Below the pieces are notes generated by a model. That model did not search any database. It was given only the letters and a program-made list of their open reading frames with translations, and was not told the origin of the DNA. The position numbers and the translations under genes were made by a program. DNA of 64,000 nt from NCBI RefSeq assembly GCF_020404405.1, contig NZ_JAIZDA010000005.1, positions 1-64,000 of the forward strand, written 5' to 3'. How positions within the stretch are numbered: the stretch's first letter is position 1; every line of letters begins with the position of its first letter. The stretch comes from Novosphingobium sp. FKTRR1. GTDB taxonomy: Bacteria > Pseudomonadota > Alphaproteobacteria > Sphingomonadales > Sphingomonadaceae. Of the stretch, positions 27,861 through 35,696 are shown piece by piece.

Positions 27861-28703
27861 ATGACCCGACTGCTGCTGCTCGAAGGCAACACCGCGGACA
27901 AGCGCGCCAGTGCGCGCGCGCTGCATGTGCGCAGTTCGAGCGAAATCTATGCCGAAGCGATCGCGGCGCACTATCCGGCCATGGCGCTGGATGTACTCAA
28001 CGGCGCCGACCCCGGCGAGGCGATCCCCGGCGGACGCGGCTGGAGCGACTATGCCGGACTGGTGATTACCGGCTCGGCGCTGCACGCCTATGACACCGAC
28101 TTTGCGGTGACCAACCAGATCGCACTGGTGGCCGAGGCTGCCGAGGCCGGGCTGCCGATCTTCGGATCGTGCTGGGGCCTGCAGATCGCCGCCATCGCCG
28201 CAGGCGGCGCGGTTGCCCCCAGTCCGAAAGGGCGCGAAGTGGGATTTGCGCGCAAGGTCGCGCTCAATGCAGCCGGTTGCGCCCATCCGATGTTCAGCGC
28301 CAAGCCAACAGTGTTCGACGCACCCTGCATCCACTACGACGAGGTCAGCGTTCTGCCGCAAGGCGCGATCCTGCTGGCCTCGAACGCGCACAGCACCGTG
28401 CAGGCCGCCATCATCGCGCTGGGGCGCAGCGAAGTGTGGGCGGTGCAGTACCATCCCGAGTTCGATTTGGACCAGCTCGCCCAACTCTATACGCTCTATG
28501 CCGACGACATGATCGCGCAGGGCTTCTTTGCCGATCTGACCGACCTTGCCTCCTATCGCGACAAGCTGGCAGCGCTGGGTGCCGCCCCGGACAGCGTGGG
28601 GCTGGCTAGGCAACTGGGCGTGGACAGCGACGTGACCGACGATCGAACCCGCCGGGCAGAGATCATCGCATGGATCGAGCACCGCGTGCTGGCTCAGGAC
28701 TGA
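27861..28703 (+). CDS. Class I glutamine-amidotransferase-like hydrolase
   Basis: Stand-alone GATase-fold protein of 280 aa. The nucleophile elbow is GSCWGLQ with Cys104, and the rest of the triad is His198 and Glu200 in YHPEFD. It resembles the GMP-synthase-like GATase1 group. In aniline pathways a similar protein (AtdA2/TdnT) hydrolyses gamma-glutamylanilide and works with a glutamine-synthetase-like ligase. Such a ligase is encoded 3.2 kb downstream, so gamma-glutamyl amide hydrolysis is the favoured role. RBS AGAGGA precedes the ATG. Confidence 0.83.
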   Translation: MTRLLLLEGNTADKRASARALHVRSSSEIYAEAIAAHYPAMALDVLNGADPGEAIPGGRGWSDYAGLVITGSALHAYDTDFAVTNQIALVAEAAEAGLPIFGSCWGLQIAAIAAGGAVAPSPKGREVGFARKVALNAAGCAHPMFSAKPTVFDAPCIHYDEVSVLPQGAILLASNAHSTVQAAIIALGRSEVWAVQYHPEFDLDQLAQLYTLYADDMIAQGFFADLTDLASYRDKLAALGAAPDSVGLARQLGVDSDVTDDRTRRAEIIAWIEHRVLAQD

Positions 28704-28716
28704 ACGCGTGCGGTAA

Positions 28717-28747
28717 CCGGGGGTAGGGCGACCTGCCCCGCCCCCGG
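28717..28747. terminator. Nested GC hairpin between convergent genes
   Basis: Outer stem CCGGGGG/CCCCCGG encloses a second stem GGGC/GCCC. It sits in the 51-bp gap between the convergent amidotransferase and dioxygenase genes. There is no T-run, so a Rho-independent stop is uncertain, but its position suits bidirectional termination. Confidence 0.5.
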
Positions 28748-28754
28748 CAGCCGA

Positions 28755-29627
28755 TCAGTTCCAGCCCTGCTCGGGCTTGTCGAACCAGACATGCACCTGA
28801 CTGGTGCCGGTCGCGTTCTCGTAATCCGAGAACTGGCGCCCCCTGGCCTTCCAGTCGCGTCCGCCGCAGGCCGCCGCCATCATCAGGTAATGGCCGAAGC
28901 GCGCCTCGGGCGCATGGCGCAAGTAATCGGGCATCGTGTCGATCACCGCAGCGTGATTGCCTTCGGCAAACCAGCGCAGCCGCTCGTAGTCGGCCTCACG
29001 CGCAGCCGGTGACGAGATGTGCACCGGGTCCGAAGCCTCATGCAGCGGTATTTCGCGGAACGGCCAGAACCGGTGGCTCATCGACCCGCTGGCGATCAGC
29101 ACCACGCGCTTGTCGGATTCGGCGATGGCCTGACCTATGCCCGCCCCGACCTTGAGGAAATCCGCAGGTTCGGCGGAATAAGCGTGGCTGACCGTGACCC
29201 ACTCCTCCTCGCCTTGCAGGAATGTGGACAGGTTCACCGTGGGATAGTGGATCGGCAGGCACGGATCATCGATCGGATTGGTGCGGACACCGTGTGCGGT
29301 CGCGCGCTCGGCCATCGCGGTGGCAAGGGCTGGGCTGCCTTTCAGATCATAGGGGATCTGGCGCATCCCGCGCGGCAATTCATCCGAGGTATAAAGCCCC
29401 GTACGCCGCTCGTGCGCGGCAATGCAGAACTCCACGATGGTGAACCAGTGCGAATCGAACAGCACGATCGTGTCGGGCTTCAGTATGTCGAGCACTTCGG
29501 TTTTCAGGCGGTGCAGCCCCGGCACCAGACTGATTTCCTTGCCCTCGTTAAGCGCGTAGCGATCTTCCTTGGACATCATGATGGTCGGCGCATGTGCGAC
29601 CAGACCGGCACCGATGATTTCGCCCAT
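28755..29627 (-). CDS. Class III extradiol dioxygenase, HpaD-like (LigB family)
   Basis: Non-heme Fe(II) ring-cleavage enzyme of 290 aa. Iron-ligand His in LVAHAPTIMM, LFDSHWFTIVEF, LYTSDELPRGMRQI, IASGSMSHRF and a final GTSQVHVWF align well with remembered E. coli HpaD (3,4-dihydroxyphenylacetate 2,3-dioxygenase). It should open a catechol-type ring next to a hydroxyl, giving a semialdehyde. RBS AAGGAG precedes the ATG at 29627. It is divergent from the P450 operon across 154 bp. Aminophenol-type substrates are also handled by this family, so homoprotocatechuate is only the best guess. Confidence 0.85.
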   Translation of the reverse strand: MGEIIGAGLVAHAPTIMMSKEDRYALNEGKEISLVPGLHRLKTEVLDILKPDTIVLFDSHWFTIVEFCIAAHERRTGLYTSDELPRGMRQIPYDLKGSPALATAMAERATAHGVRTNPIDDPCLPIHYPTVNLSTFLQGEEEWVTVSHAYSAEPADFLKVGAGIGQAIAESDKRVVLIASGSMSHRFWPFREIPLHEASDPVHISSPAAREADYERLRWFAEGNHAAVIDTMPDYLRHAPEARFGHYLMMAAACGGRDWKARGRQFSDYENATGTSQVHVWFDKPEQGWN

Positions 29628-29781
29628 GTGGCAGCTCCTTCAACCCGGACAGTTCGCGGGATCGACCGCCGCATTAAAGCCAGCGGCCCCCGACCAGAAG
29701 GCCCCCGCCGCACTCTGTCCGGTTCTGCCAAGTCCCCGCACCGACCCAGCGACTAGCACCGGATCAGGACAGGAGTATCCG

Positions 29782-31047
29782 ATGCCGTTTCCATTCTCCC
29801 GCTCGACCGACCCGCATGTCGACCTGTCGTCGCTCGACGCCTTCAACGAAGGCGCGCCGTTTGCGACATTCGACCGGATGCGCCGTGAAGAGCCGATGGC
29901 CTGGTCAGAGATGGCCAATGGCGACAGGGGCTTCTGGTCGGTCACGCGCCATGCCGATCTGCTTGAACTCAACCGGCAGGCCGATCTGCTGTCGTCGGCC
30001 AAGGGTATCCGGATGGAGGACCAGACCGACGAGGAAGTGGAAGCGCGCAAGACCTTTCAGGAAAGCGATGCGCCGCACCATCGCGGCTTTCGCGCGCTGG
30101 TGTCCAAAGCCTTTGCCAAGGGCACGGTGGCGCAGTTCGAGGACCAGATCCGCGCGATCGTGACCGACCTGCTCGACGTGGCGCTGGCCGAGGGCGAGTT
30201 CGACGCGGTCGACCGGATCGCGCGGCGCCTGCCGATGCAGATGCTGGCCCAGATCATGGGCGTGCCGCAGGAGGACGGGCCGTTTCTGGTCGAAAAGGGT
30301 GACGCCCTGATTTCGAACGCCGACCCCGACTATACCGACTTCGTTGTCGATCAACTGGATGGCGATGCCTATCGGATGTTGCCGTTCCGCTCGCCTGCGG
30401 CCATCGAACTGTTCGACTATGCCAACGGGCTGCTCGACCGGATGGATGCGGGCGAACAGATCGGTGTGCTCAATCTGGTGCGCGAGCCGACGAGCACCGG
30501 CGCTCGCATGTCGCGCGATGAATTCCGCAACTTCTTCTGCCTGCTGGTCGCAGCGGGCAACGACACCACGCGCTATTCGATCTCGGCCACGATCCACGCG
30601 CTGGCCAACGATCCGGCCTTGCTGCGCCAGATTCAGGCTGACGACTTCACCGGCTGGGAGGCGGCGGCCGATGAAATGATCCGCTATGCCTCGCCAACCA
30701 CGCACTTCCGCCGCACCGCCACCCGCGATTTCACCTTCCATGACAAGCAGGTGAAGGCGGGCGACAAAGTGCTGCTGTGGTTCATGGCGGGCAACCGCGA
30801 TGCCGACGCCATTGCCGATCCCTACACAATCGACCTGACGCGCCCGCGCAACCCCTTCCTGTCGTTCGGTCAGGGCGGTCCGCATATCTGTCTGGGCATG
30901 TGGCTGGCCAAGCTGGAAGTGGCGATCGTGATGCAGGAACTGGCCAAGCGGCTGACCGCAATCGAGCAAGTCGGTGAACACGCCTTCCTGCGGTCCAACT
31001 TCATCCACGGCATCAAATATCTGCCGGTGCGCGTCACCGCGCGCTGA
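29782..31047 (+). CDS. Cytochrome P450
   Basis: Soluble bacterial P450 of 421 aa. The I-helix oxygen motif is AAGNDTT (near 258-263). The ExxR motif is Glu298-Arg301 (EMIR), and the heme ligand is Cys370 in FGQGGPHICLG, a spacing one residue longer than the commonest form and shared with steroid-type CYPs. RBS AGGAG precedes the ATG at 29782. It leads an operon with a glutamine-synthetase-like ligase (20-bp gap) and an aldehyde dehydrogenase. No ferredoxin or reductase gene is nearby, so electron partners must lie elsewhere. It may hydroxylate a ring or N-dealkylate an amine. Confidence 0.92.
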   Translation: MPFPFSRSTDPHVDLSSLDAFNEGAPFATFDRMRREEPMAWSEMANGDRGFWSVTRHADLLELNRQADLLSSAKGIRMEDQTDEEVEARKTFQESDAPHHRGFRALVSKAFAKGTVAQFEDQIRAIVTDLLDVALAEGEFDAVDRIARRLPMQMLAQIMGVPQEDGPFLVEKGDALISNADPDYTDFVVDQLDGDAYRMLPFRSPAAIELFDYANGLLDRMDAGEQIGVLNLVREPTSTGARMSRDEFRNFFCLLVAAGNDTTRYSISATIHALANDPALLRQIQADDFTGWEAAADEMIRYASPTTHFRRTATRDFTFHDKQVKAGDKVLLWFMAGNRDADAIADPYTIDLTRPRNPFLSFGQGGPHICLGMWLAKLEVAIVMQELAKRLTAIEQVGEHAFLRSNFIHGIKYLPVRVTAR

Positions 31048-31067
31048 TCGGGAGCACGCTGAACATC

Positions 31068-32384
31068 ATGTCCCATTCCGAAGCTCCGCAGGCACCCGAG
31101 CGCGGCATCACGCGCTGTCGCATCCTGTTTGCCGATCAGCTCAATCTGGCGCGCGGCAAGTATGTACCGATGTCCGAGGCGCAGAAGGGCCACGCCCGCA
31201 TGTGCGTAGGCACATTCGCGGTCACGTATGACAAGGCGCTGGTGGCGGCGCCCGGCGGCGGCATGCTGGACGGGCTGCCCGACATGGAAGTCCGCTTCGA
31301 TCCCGCTGCCCTGCGCCCCTCGTGGGAGAGCGGCACCCAGATCGCGCTGGGCGAACTGCACTTCAAGGGCGAACCGTTCGCGTTGTGCGGCCGGACCGCG
31401 CTGGCTCGCGCCATTGCCGCCTGGCGCGCGCGCGGGCTTGACCCGATGATCGGCGTAGAGCTTGAAGCCTATGTCTTTCAACGCGATGCGCAGGGCGACT
31501 GGGTGCCCTACCAAACGCCCGGTGCGTTCGTTTATGGCACGGGTCCGTTCACCGATCCGGCCGGGCTGATCGACGATATCTGGGCCACCGCCCAGGCTTG
31601 CGGCATTCCGATTGAATCGATCAATGCCGAATACGATGCGCCGCAATTCGAGCTGACCTTGCGCTATGCCGATGCCATGAAGGCGGCCGACGACGCCTTC
31701 CTGTTCCGTCAAATGGCGCGCGAGATCCTGTACAAGCGCGGCTATCTGCTGTCGTTCCTGCCCAAACCTTTCGCCGACAAAAGCGGCAGCGGCCTGCATT
31801 TCAACCTCAGCTTCACGCAGGCCGACGGCAGCAATGTCTTTGCCGACGATATCGCCAGCGGCCGGTTGTCCGAGGTGATGAAGGGCTCCATCGCCGGGCT
31901 GATCCACCACCACGAAGCGCTGGCTGCGATCATGGCGCCTACCACCAACAGTTATGCGCGGCTGCAACCGGCCAGCCTGTCGGGCTATTGGGCCAACTGG
32001 GGCATCGACCATCGCAGCGTGACCGTGCGTGTCTCGGCCGAGACCGGCTCTGCCGCGCGGATCGAGCACCGTCTGGCCGATTGCGCCGCCAGCCCGTACT
32101 TCGCGATCGCAGCCTTGCTGCAGGCTGCGCTGCTGGGTCTGGAGCAGGGCTATCCCCTGCCCGGCCCCGAAACGAACGACGGGCTGGAAACGATCAACAC
32201 CGACCGGCACACTCCGCATGATCTGGGCAGCGCGCTCGACGCGCTTGAGGCCGACACCGTGTTGAGCGCCGCCATCGGGGCCGATCTGATCGCCAACTAC
32301 ATCAGCATCAAGCGCGAGGAAGTGCGCATCGTCAGCGAGCTGCCGGCCGATGCGCACCGTGCCTATTACCTGCATTACATCTGA
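31068..32384 (+). CDS. Glutamine-synthetase-like gamma-glutamyl-amide ligase
   Basis: Protein of 438 aa with the type I glutamine synthetase fold. GVELEAYVF holds the first Glu metal ligands, EYDAPQFELTL the second, SGSGLHFNLSF the metal-binding His, and there are PTTNSYARL and ARIEHRLAD. The second His of the usual GxHxH is Asn here, and the usual NPY near the end is SPY, so it is unlikely to be housekeeping GlnA. Relatives glutamylate polyamines (PuuA), isopropylamine or aniline. Genes for such ligases also accompany P450s in mycobacterial morpholine and piperidine degradation. Substrate is unknown, most likely an amine. Confidence 0.87.
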   Translation: MSHSEAPQAPERGITRCRILFADQLNLARGKYVPMSEAQKGHARMCVGTFAVTYDKALVAAPGGGMLDGLPDMEVRFDPAALRPSWESGTQIALGELHFKGEPFALCGRTALARAIAAWRARGLDPMIGVELEAYVFQRDAQGDWVPYQTPGAFVYGTGPFTDPAGLIDDIWATAQACGIPIESINAEYDAPQFELTLRYADAMKAADDAFLFRQMAREILYKRGYLLSFLPKPFADKSGSGLHFNLSFTQADGSNVFADDIASGRLSEVMKGSIAGLIHHHEALAAIMAPTTNSYARLQPASLSGYWANWGIDHRSVTVRVSAETGSAARIEHRLADCAASPYFAIAALLQAALLGLEQGYPLPGPETNDGLETINTDRHTPHDLGSALDALEADTVLSAAIGADLIANYISIKREEVRIVSELPADAHRAYYLHYI

Positions 32385-32392
32385 GGCTGGCC

Positions 32393-33862
32393 ATGCACGA
32401 ACGCATCGATATCGAGGGCATTTCCGTTTCCCCCGACCACTTCATCGACGGCAAGCGCGTGGGTTCGCCCACGACATTCGAAACGCGCTGTCCGTTCGAC
32501 TGGCCGCGCAAGCTGGCCGATGTGGCACGTGGCGATGCGGCAACCGCCGATCTGGCGGCACAGGCGGCAAGCGCTGCCTTCCCCGGTTGGGCGGCGCTGA
32601 CTGCGGCGCAACGCGGCGTCTACCTCCACCGGCTGGCCGATCTGATCGAGGCCAATGTCGAGCAGCTCGCGCTGATCGAATGCCTCGACATGGGGATGCT
32701 GCTGGAAAGCCTGCGGCTGCGGGTGATCCTGCGCGGCGCGGCAAATTTCCGCAACTACGCCGATCTGGCCAGCGCGCATGAAGAGCGGGTGTGGTCATCA
32801 CGCGGGACGGCCAACCGCGTCATCCGCTCGCCAGCAGGCCCTGCGCTGATCATCACGCCGTGGAACGCGCCGTTCATGCTGTCCACATGGAAGTGCGCAC
32901 CGGCACTGGCCGCTGGCAACACGGTAATCCTCAAGCCCGCCGATTGGTCCCCGCTTTCGGCATCGCTGCTGGCCGACCTGATCGAACAGGCAGGCTTTCC
33001 GCCCGGCGTGTTCAACATCGTTCAGGGCCTTGGCACAGAACTGGGCAATGCACTGACCGGCGATCCCCGGATCAAGCGCATCAGCTTCACCGGATCGGTG
33101 CCAACCGCGCGCGTGATCGGCAAGGCAGCGGCTGAAAACATCGTGCCCTTCACTGCCGAACTGGGCGGCAAGTCGCCGCTGCTGGTCTTTGCCGACGCCG
33201 ACCTTGACGCCGCTGCCAGGAAGGCGGCCGGACAGTACGACGACAGCGGCCAGGTGTGCATGGCCGGCACCCGCATCATCGTGGAAGAGAGCGTCAGCGA
33301 AGCGTTCCTCGAGCGCTTCCACGCTTATACCGATGCGCACGTGATGGGCGACAGCCGTGACCCGGCCACCACGATGTCGGCGCTGATCCATCCGGTTCAT
33401 GCCGCCCGCGTGCTCGGCTTCATCGATCGCGCGCGGACCGCAGGCGACACGATCGTGCGCGGTGGCAAGCGCTGGAAAGACGATGGCAACTGGATCGAAC
33501 CGACGCTGATCGCGCCGCGCGACAACGCCAGCGAGGTCGTTCAGAACGAGGTCTTTGGCCCCGTCCTGACCTTCCAGACGTTCAAGGACGAGGCGGAAGG
33601 CATCGCGCTGGCCAACTCGACCGCCTATGGCCTGTCGGGCATCGTCTATACCGGCAGTGCCGAGCGGGCCGAGCGGGTCGGACGCGCGGTGCGCGGCGGC
33701 ACGGTATGGGTCAACACCTTCCTGATCCGCGATCTGACCGCGCCATTCGGCGGGATCGGTATCTCGGGCATCGGACGCGAAGGCGGCGACTATGCGCTCG
33801 ATTTCCACTCCGACCTCAAGACCCTGCAAATCCTTGAGGGGAGCGTCCGTAGCTCGCAGTGA
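32393..33862 (+). CDS. Aldehyde dehydrogenase, HpaE/BADH-like
   Basis: NAD(P)-dependent dehydrogenase of 489 aa. Catalytic Glu256 is in AELGGKSPLLV and Cys289 in SGQVCMAGTR. The folding motifs ITPWNAPFMLSTWK and ISFTGSVPTARVI are present, and the end DLTAPFGGIGISGIGREGGDYALDF resembles HpaE, the 5-carboxymethyl-2-hydroxymuconate-semialdehyde dehydrogenase. That would oxidise the product of the HpaD-like enzyme. Alternatively it could act on a gamma-glutamyl-aminoaldehyde like PuuC. It begins 8 bp after the ligase stop with GAGG in the gap, and closes the P450 operon. Confidence 0.88.
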   Translation: MHERIDIEGISVSPDHFIDGKRVGSPTTFETRCPFDWPRKLADVARGDAATADLAAQAASAAFPGWAALTAAQRGVYLHRLADLIEANVEQLALIECLDMGMLLESLRLRVILRGAANFRNYADLASAHEERVWSSRGTANRVIRSPAGPALIITPWNAPFMLSTWKCAPALAAGNTVILKPADWSPLSASLLADLIEQAGFPPGVFNIVQGLGTELGNALTGDPRIKRISFTGSVPTARVIGKAAAENIVPFTAELGGKSPLLVFADADLDAAARKAAGQYDDSGQVCMAGTRIIVEESVSEAFLERFHAYTDAHVMGDSRDPATTMSALIHPVHAARVLGFIDRARTAGDTIVRGGKRWKDDGNWIEPTLIAPRDNASEVVQNEVFGPVLTFQTFKDEAEGIALANSTAYGLSGIVYTGSAERAERVGRAVRGGTVWVNTFLIRDLTAPFGGIGISGIGREGGDYALDFHSDLKTLQILEGSVRSSQ

Positions 33863-33866
33863 ACGG

Positions 33867-34805
33867 TCAGCCGATGGGTTGGAACGCCTGTGCGATCGGC
33901 CGATTGCCCTTGAATTCACCGGCATTGCGGAAGGTATCGAAGATGACCTGCTGGTCTTTGATCAGCGCGTCATCGATCGGTGTGCGGGCACGCCGCGCAC
34001 GCTGGACAGTACCCAGCGCAATCGCTTCAGGCAGGCCGGTTTCACGGGCCAGCACTTTGGCAAATTCCGCGGTATGCCCTTGCGACCACTCCATCGCCCG
34101 CGCCTCACGCGCCAGGAAATCCTGCAGCAGCGGACGCTTGTCGGCGATGGCCTGTTCGTTGGCGACGTCAAAGCTGTTGCCCTGCGAATAGCTGCGGCCA
34201 TCGACCACGATCCGCGCGCCTTCGGCCAGCGCCGCGACGGTATAGGGCGCCCACACCGACCACGCATCGACCGCACCGGTCTGCAGTGCGGCGCGGGAAT
34301 CGCTGGGCGACAGGAACACGACCTTGACCGCATCGGCCTTGAGCCCGTTGGCCGCCAGCGCGCGCAGCACCAGATAGTGCCCGATGCTGCCATGCGTGGT
34401 GGCAACTTTCTTGCCGATCAAATCCTGCAATGACTGGAGCGGCGAACCCTTCGCGACGAGGATCGACAGCGTGCCTTCCTGCGGATCGGGCACGCTTTGC
34501 ACCGCGACCGCCTTGATCGGGCTGCCGCTCTGATAGGCGAACTGGAACGGCGCATCGCCGATGAGGCCGAGATCGACCGCGCCGCTGCCCAGCGCCTCCA
34601 GCAGGTTCTGCGCGGCCGGAAACTCCGACCACTCGACCGTGTACCTAGCCCCTTCCAGCGCGCCAGAGGCGAGCAGCAACGCCTTGGTACCTCCCTTCTG
34701 GCTGCCGACACGCAACACGCCAGAAGCGCCTGCGCCCTTGCCACAAGCGGCAAGGGCGAGGAACGCGCCGGACGCGCCAAGAAGCTGACGTCGATCGAGG
34801 ATCAT
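33867..34805 (-). CDS. ssuA: Sulfonate ABC transporter substrate-binding lipoprotein (SsuA-like)
   Basis: Periplasmic binding protein of 312 aa. A Tat/Sec-like signal with RRQLLGASGAFLALAAC ends in a lipobox, so Cys after AA is probably lipidated. The core has LRVGSQKGGTKALLLASG, GLIGDAPFQFAYQSG, KGSPLQSLQDLIGKKVATTHGS and DAWSVWAPYT, typical of the SsuA/TauA/NrtA family. It is the last gene of the sulfur operon, 1 bp after the TauD-like gene and far from its permease genes ssuC and ssuB. The ligand is an alkanesulfonate or sulfate ester by context. Confidence 0.87.
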   Translation of the reverse strand: MILDRRQLLGASGAFLALAACGKGAGASGVLRVGSQKGGTKALLLASGALEGARYTVEWSEFPAAQNLLEALGSGAVDLGLIGDAPFQFAYQSGSPIKAVAVQSVPDPQEGTLSILVAKGSPLQSLQDLIGKKVATTHGSIGHYLVLRALAANGLKADAVKVVFLSPSDSRAALQTGAVDAWSVWAPYTVAALAEGARIVVDGRSYSQGNSFDVANEQAIADKRPLLQDFLAREARAMEWSQGHTAEFAKVLARETGLPEAIALGTVQRARRARTPIDDALIKDQQVIFDTFRNAGEFKGNRPIAQAFQPIG

Positions 34806-34806
34806 C

Positions 34807-35673
34807 TTACAGGTCTGCCCACAACGGCTCATCAGCAATCAGGATACGGTGCAGTTCGCGCGGGAAATCGGCATAGTTGCGAACGGCGTAATGCACCGTG
34901 GCACGGTTGTCCCAGAACGCCACCGAGTTCTTGCGCCAGCTGAAGCGCACTTGCAGTTCGGGACGCTTGTACTGGCGCAGGATCTCGTCGAGCAAAGCCT
35001 TGCTTTCCGACAGTTCGACACCGAGAATCTGCGGCTGCTGCGAGAAGTTGACCCACAGGATCTTCTGCCCGGATTCGCGATGGGTGCGCACGACCGGATG
35101 CGCAACGATCGGATATTCCTGCCCCACCGCCTTGAGCGCGCCGAGGAAGTTGTGCGTCACGTGAAGGCCTTCAAGCCGCTGCTTGAGCTCGTCCGAAAGC
35201 GCTTCGTAGGCAAGGTTTGCATCCACCCAGATGGTGTCGCCGCCCTGTTCGGGCAGGTTGATGTCGCGCAGCACCGCACCCCAGGTCGGCACCAGCCGCC
35301 AGCTCGTGTCGGTGTGATAGGCATCGCCCGAATCCAGCACACGCTTGAAGCGGTCGCCGTATTCGCGCTCATCACGTGCGGCGATCGAATGGATCGCGGT
35401 ATTGCTGGACTGATGGTGCGTTGTCGGATGGGTATAGAGCGGGCCGAACTGCCCGGCAAAGGCCGCGTGCTGTTCGGTGGTCAGCGGCTGATCGCGGAAG
35501 AAGATCACCTTGTACTTCACCACCGCCGCACGGATCGCCACGCGCTGGGCGTCGGTGATCGGTTGCGACAGATCGACGCCCGACACTTCGGCGCCGATGG
35601 TGGGCTGCAACGGGGTGATGATAAGACCGGCGGTGTCGATTTCAGCCGGGTTTTCGAGTGCTTGGGTAGCCAT
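34807..35673 (-). CDS. TauD/TfdA-family Fe(II)/2-oxoglutarate dioxygenase
   Basis: Enzyme of 288 aa. The iron triad is His and Asp in AYHTDTSWR near residue 127 and His in WDNRATVHYAVRNY near 255, and the following Arg binds 2-oxoglutarate. This family releases sulfite from taurine or sulfate from alkyl sulfate esters (AtsK). The neighbours fix a role in organosulfur use, but taurine versus alkyl sulfate cannot be decided. The ATG at 35673 gives a normal-length N-terminus. It lies 23 bp after the NtaA-like gene. Confidence 0.88.
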   Translation of the reverse strand: MATQALENPAEIDTAGLIITPLQPTIGAEVSGVDLSQPITDAQRVAIRAAVVKYKVIFFRDQPLTTEQHAAFAGQFGPLYTHPTTHHQSSNTAIHSIAARDEREYGDRFKRVLDSGDAYHTDTSWRLVPTWGAVLRDINLPEQGGDTIWVDANLAYEALSDELKQRLEGLHVTHNFLGALKAVGQEYPIVAHPVVRTHRESGQKILWVNFSQQPQILGVELSESKALLDEILRQYKRPELQVRFSWRKNSVAFWDNRATVHYAVRNYADFPRELHRILIADEPLWADL

Positions 35674-35696
35674 GGCGGAACAATCCTCTCTCAGGC

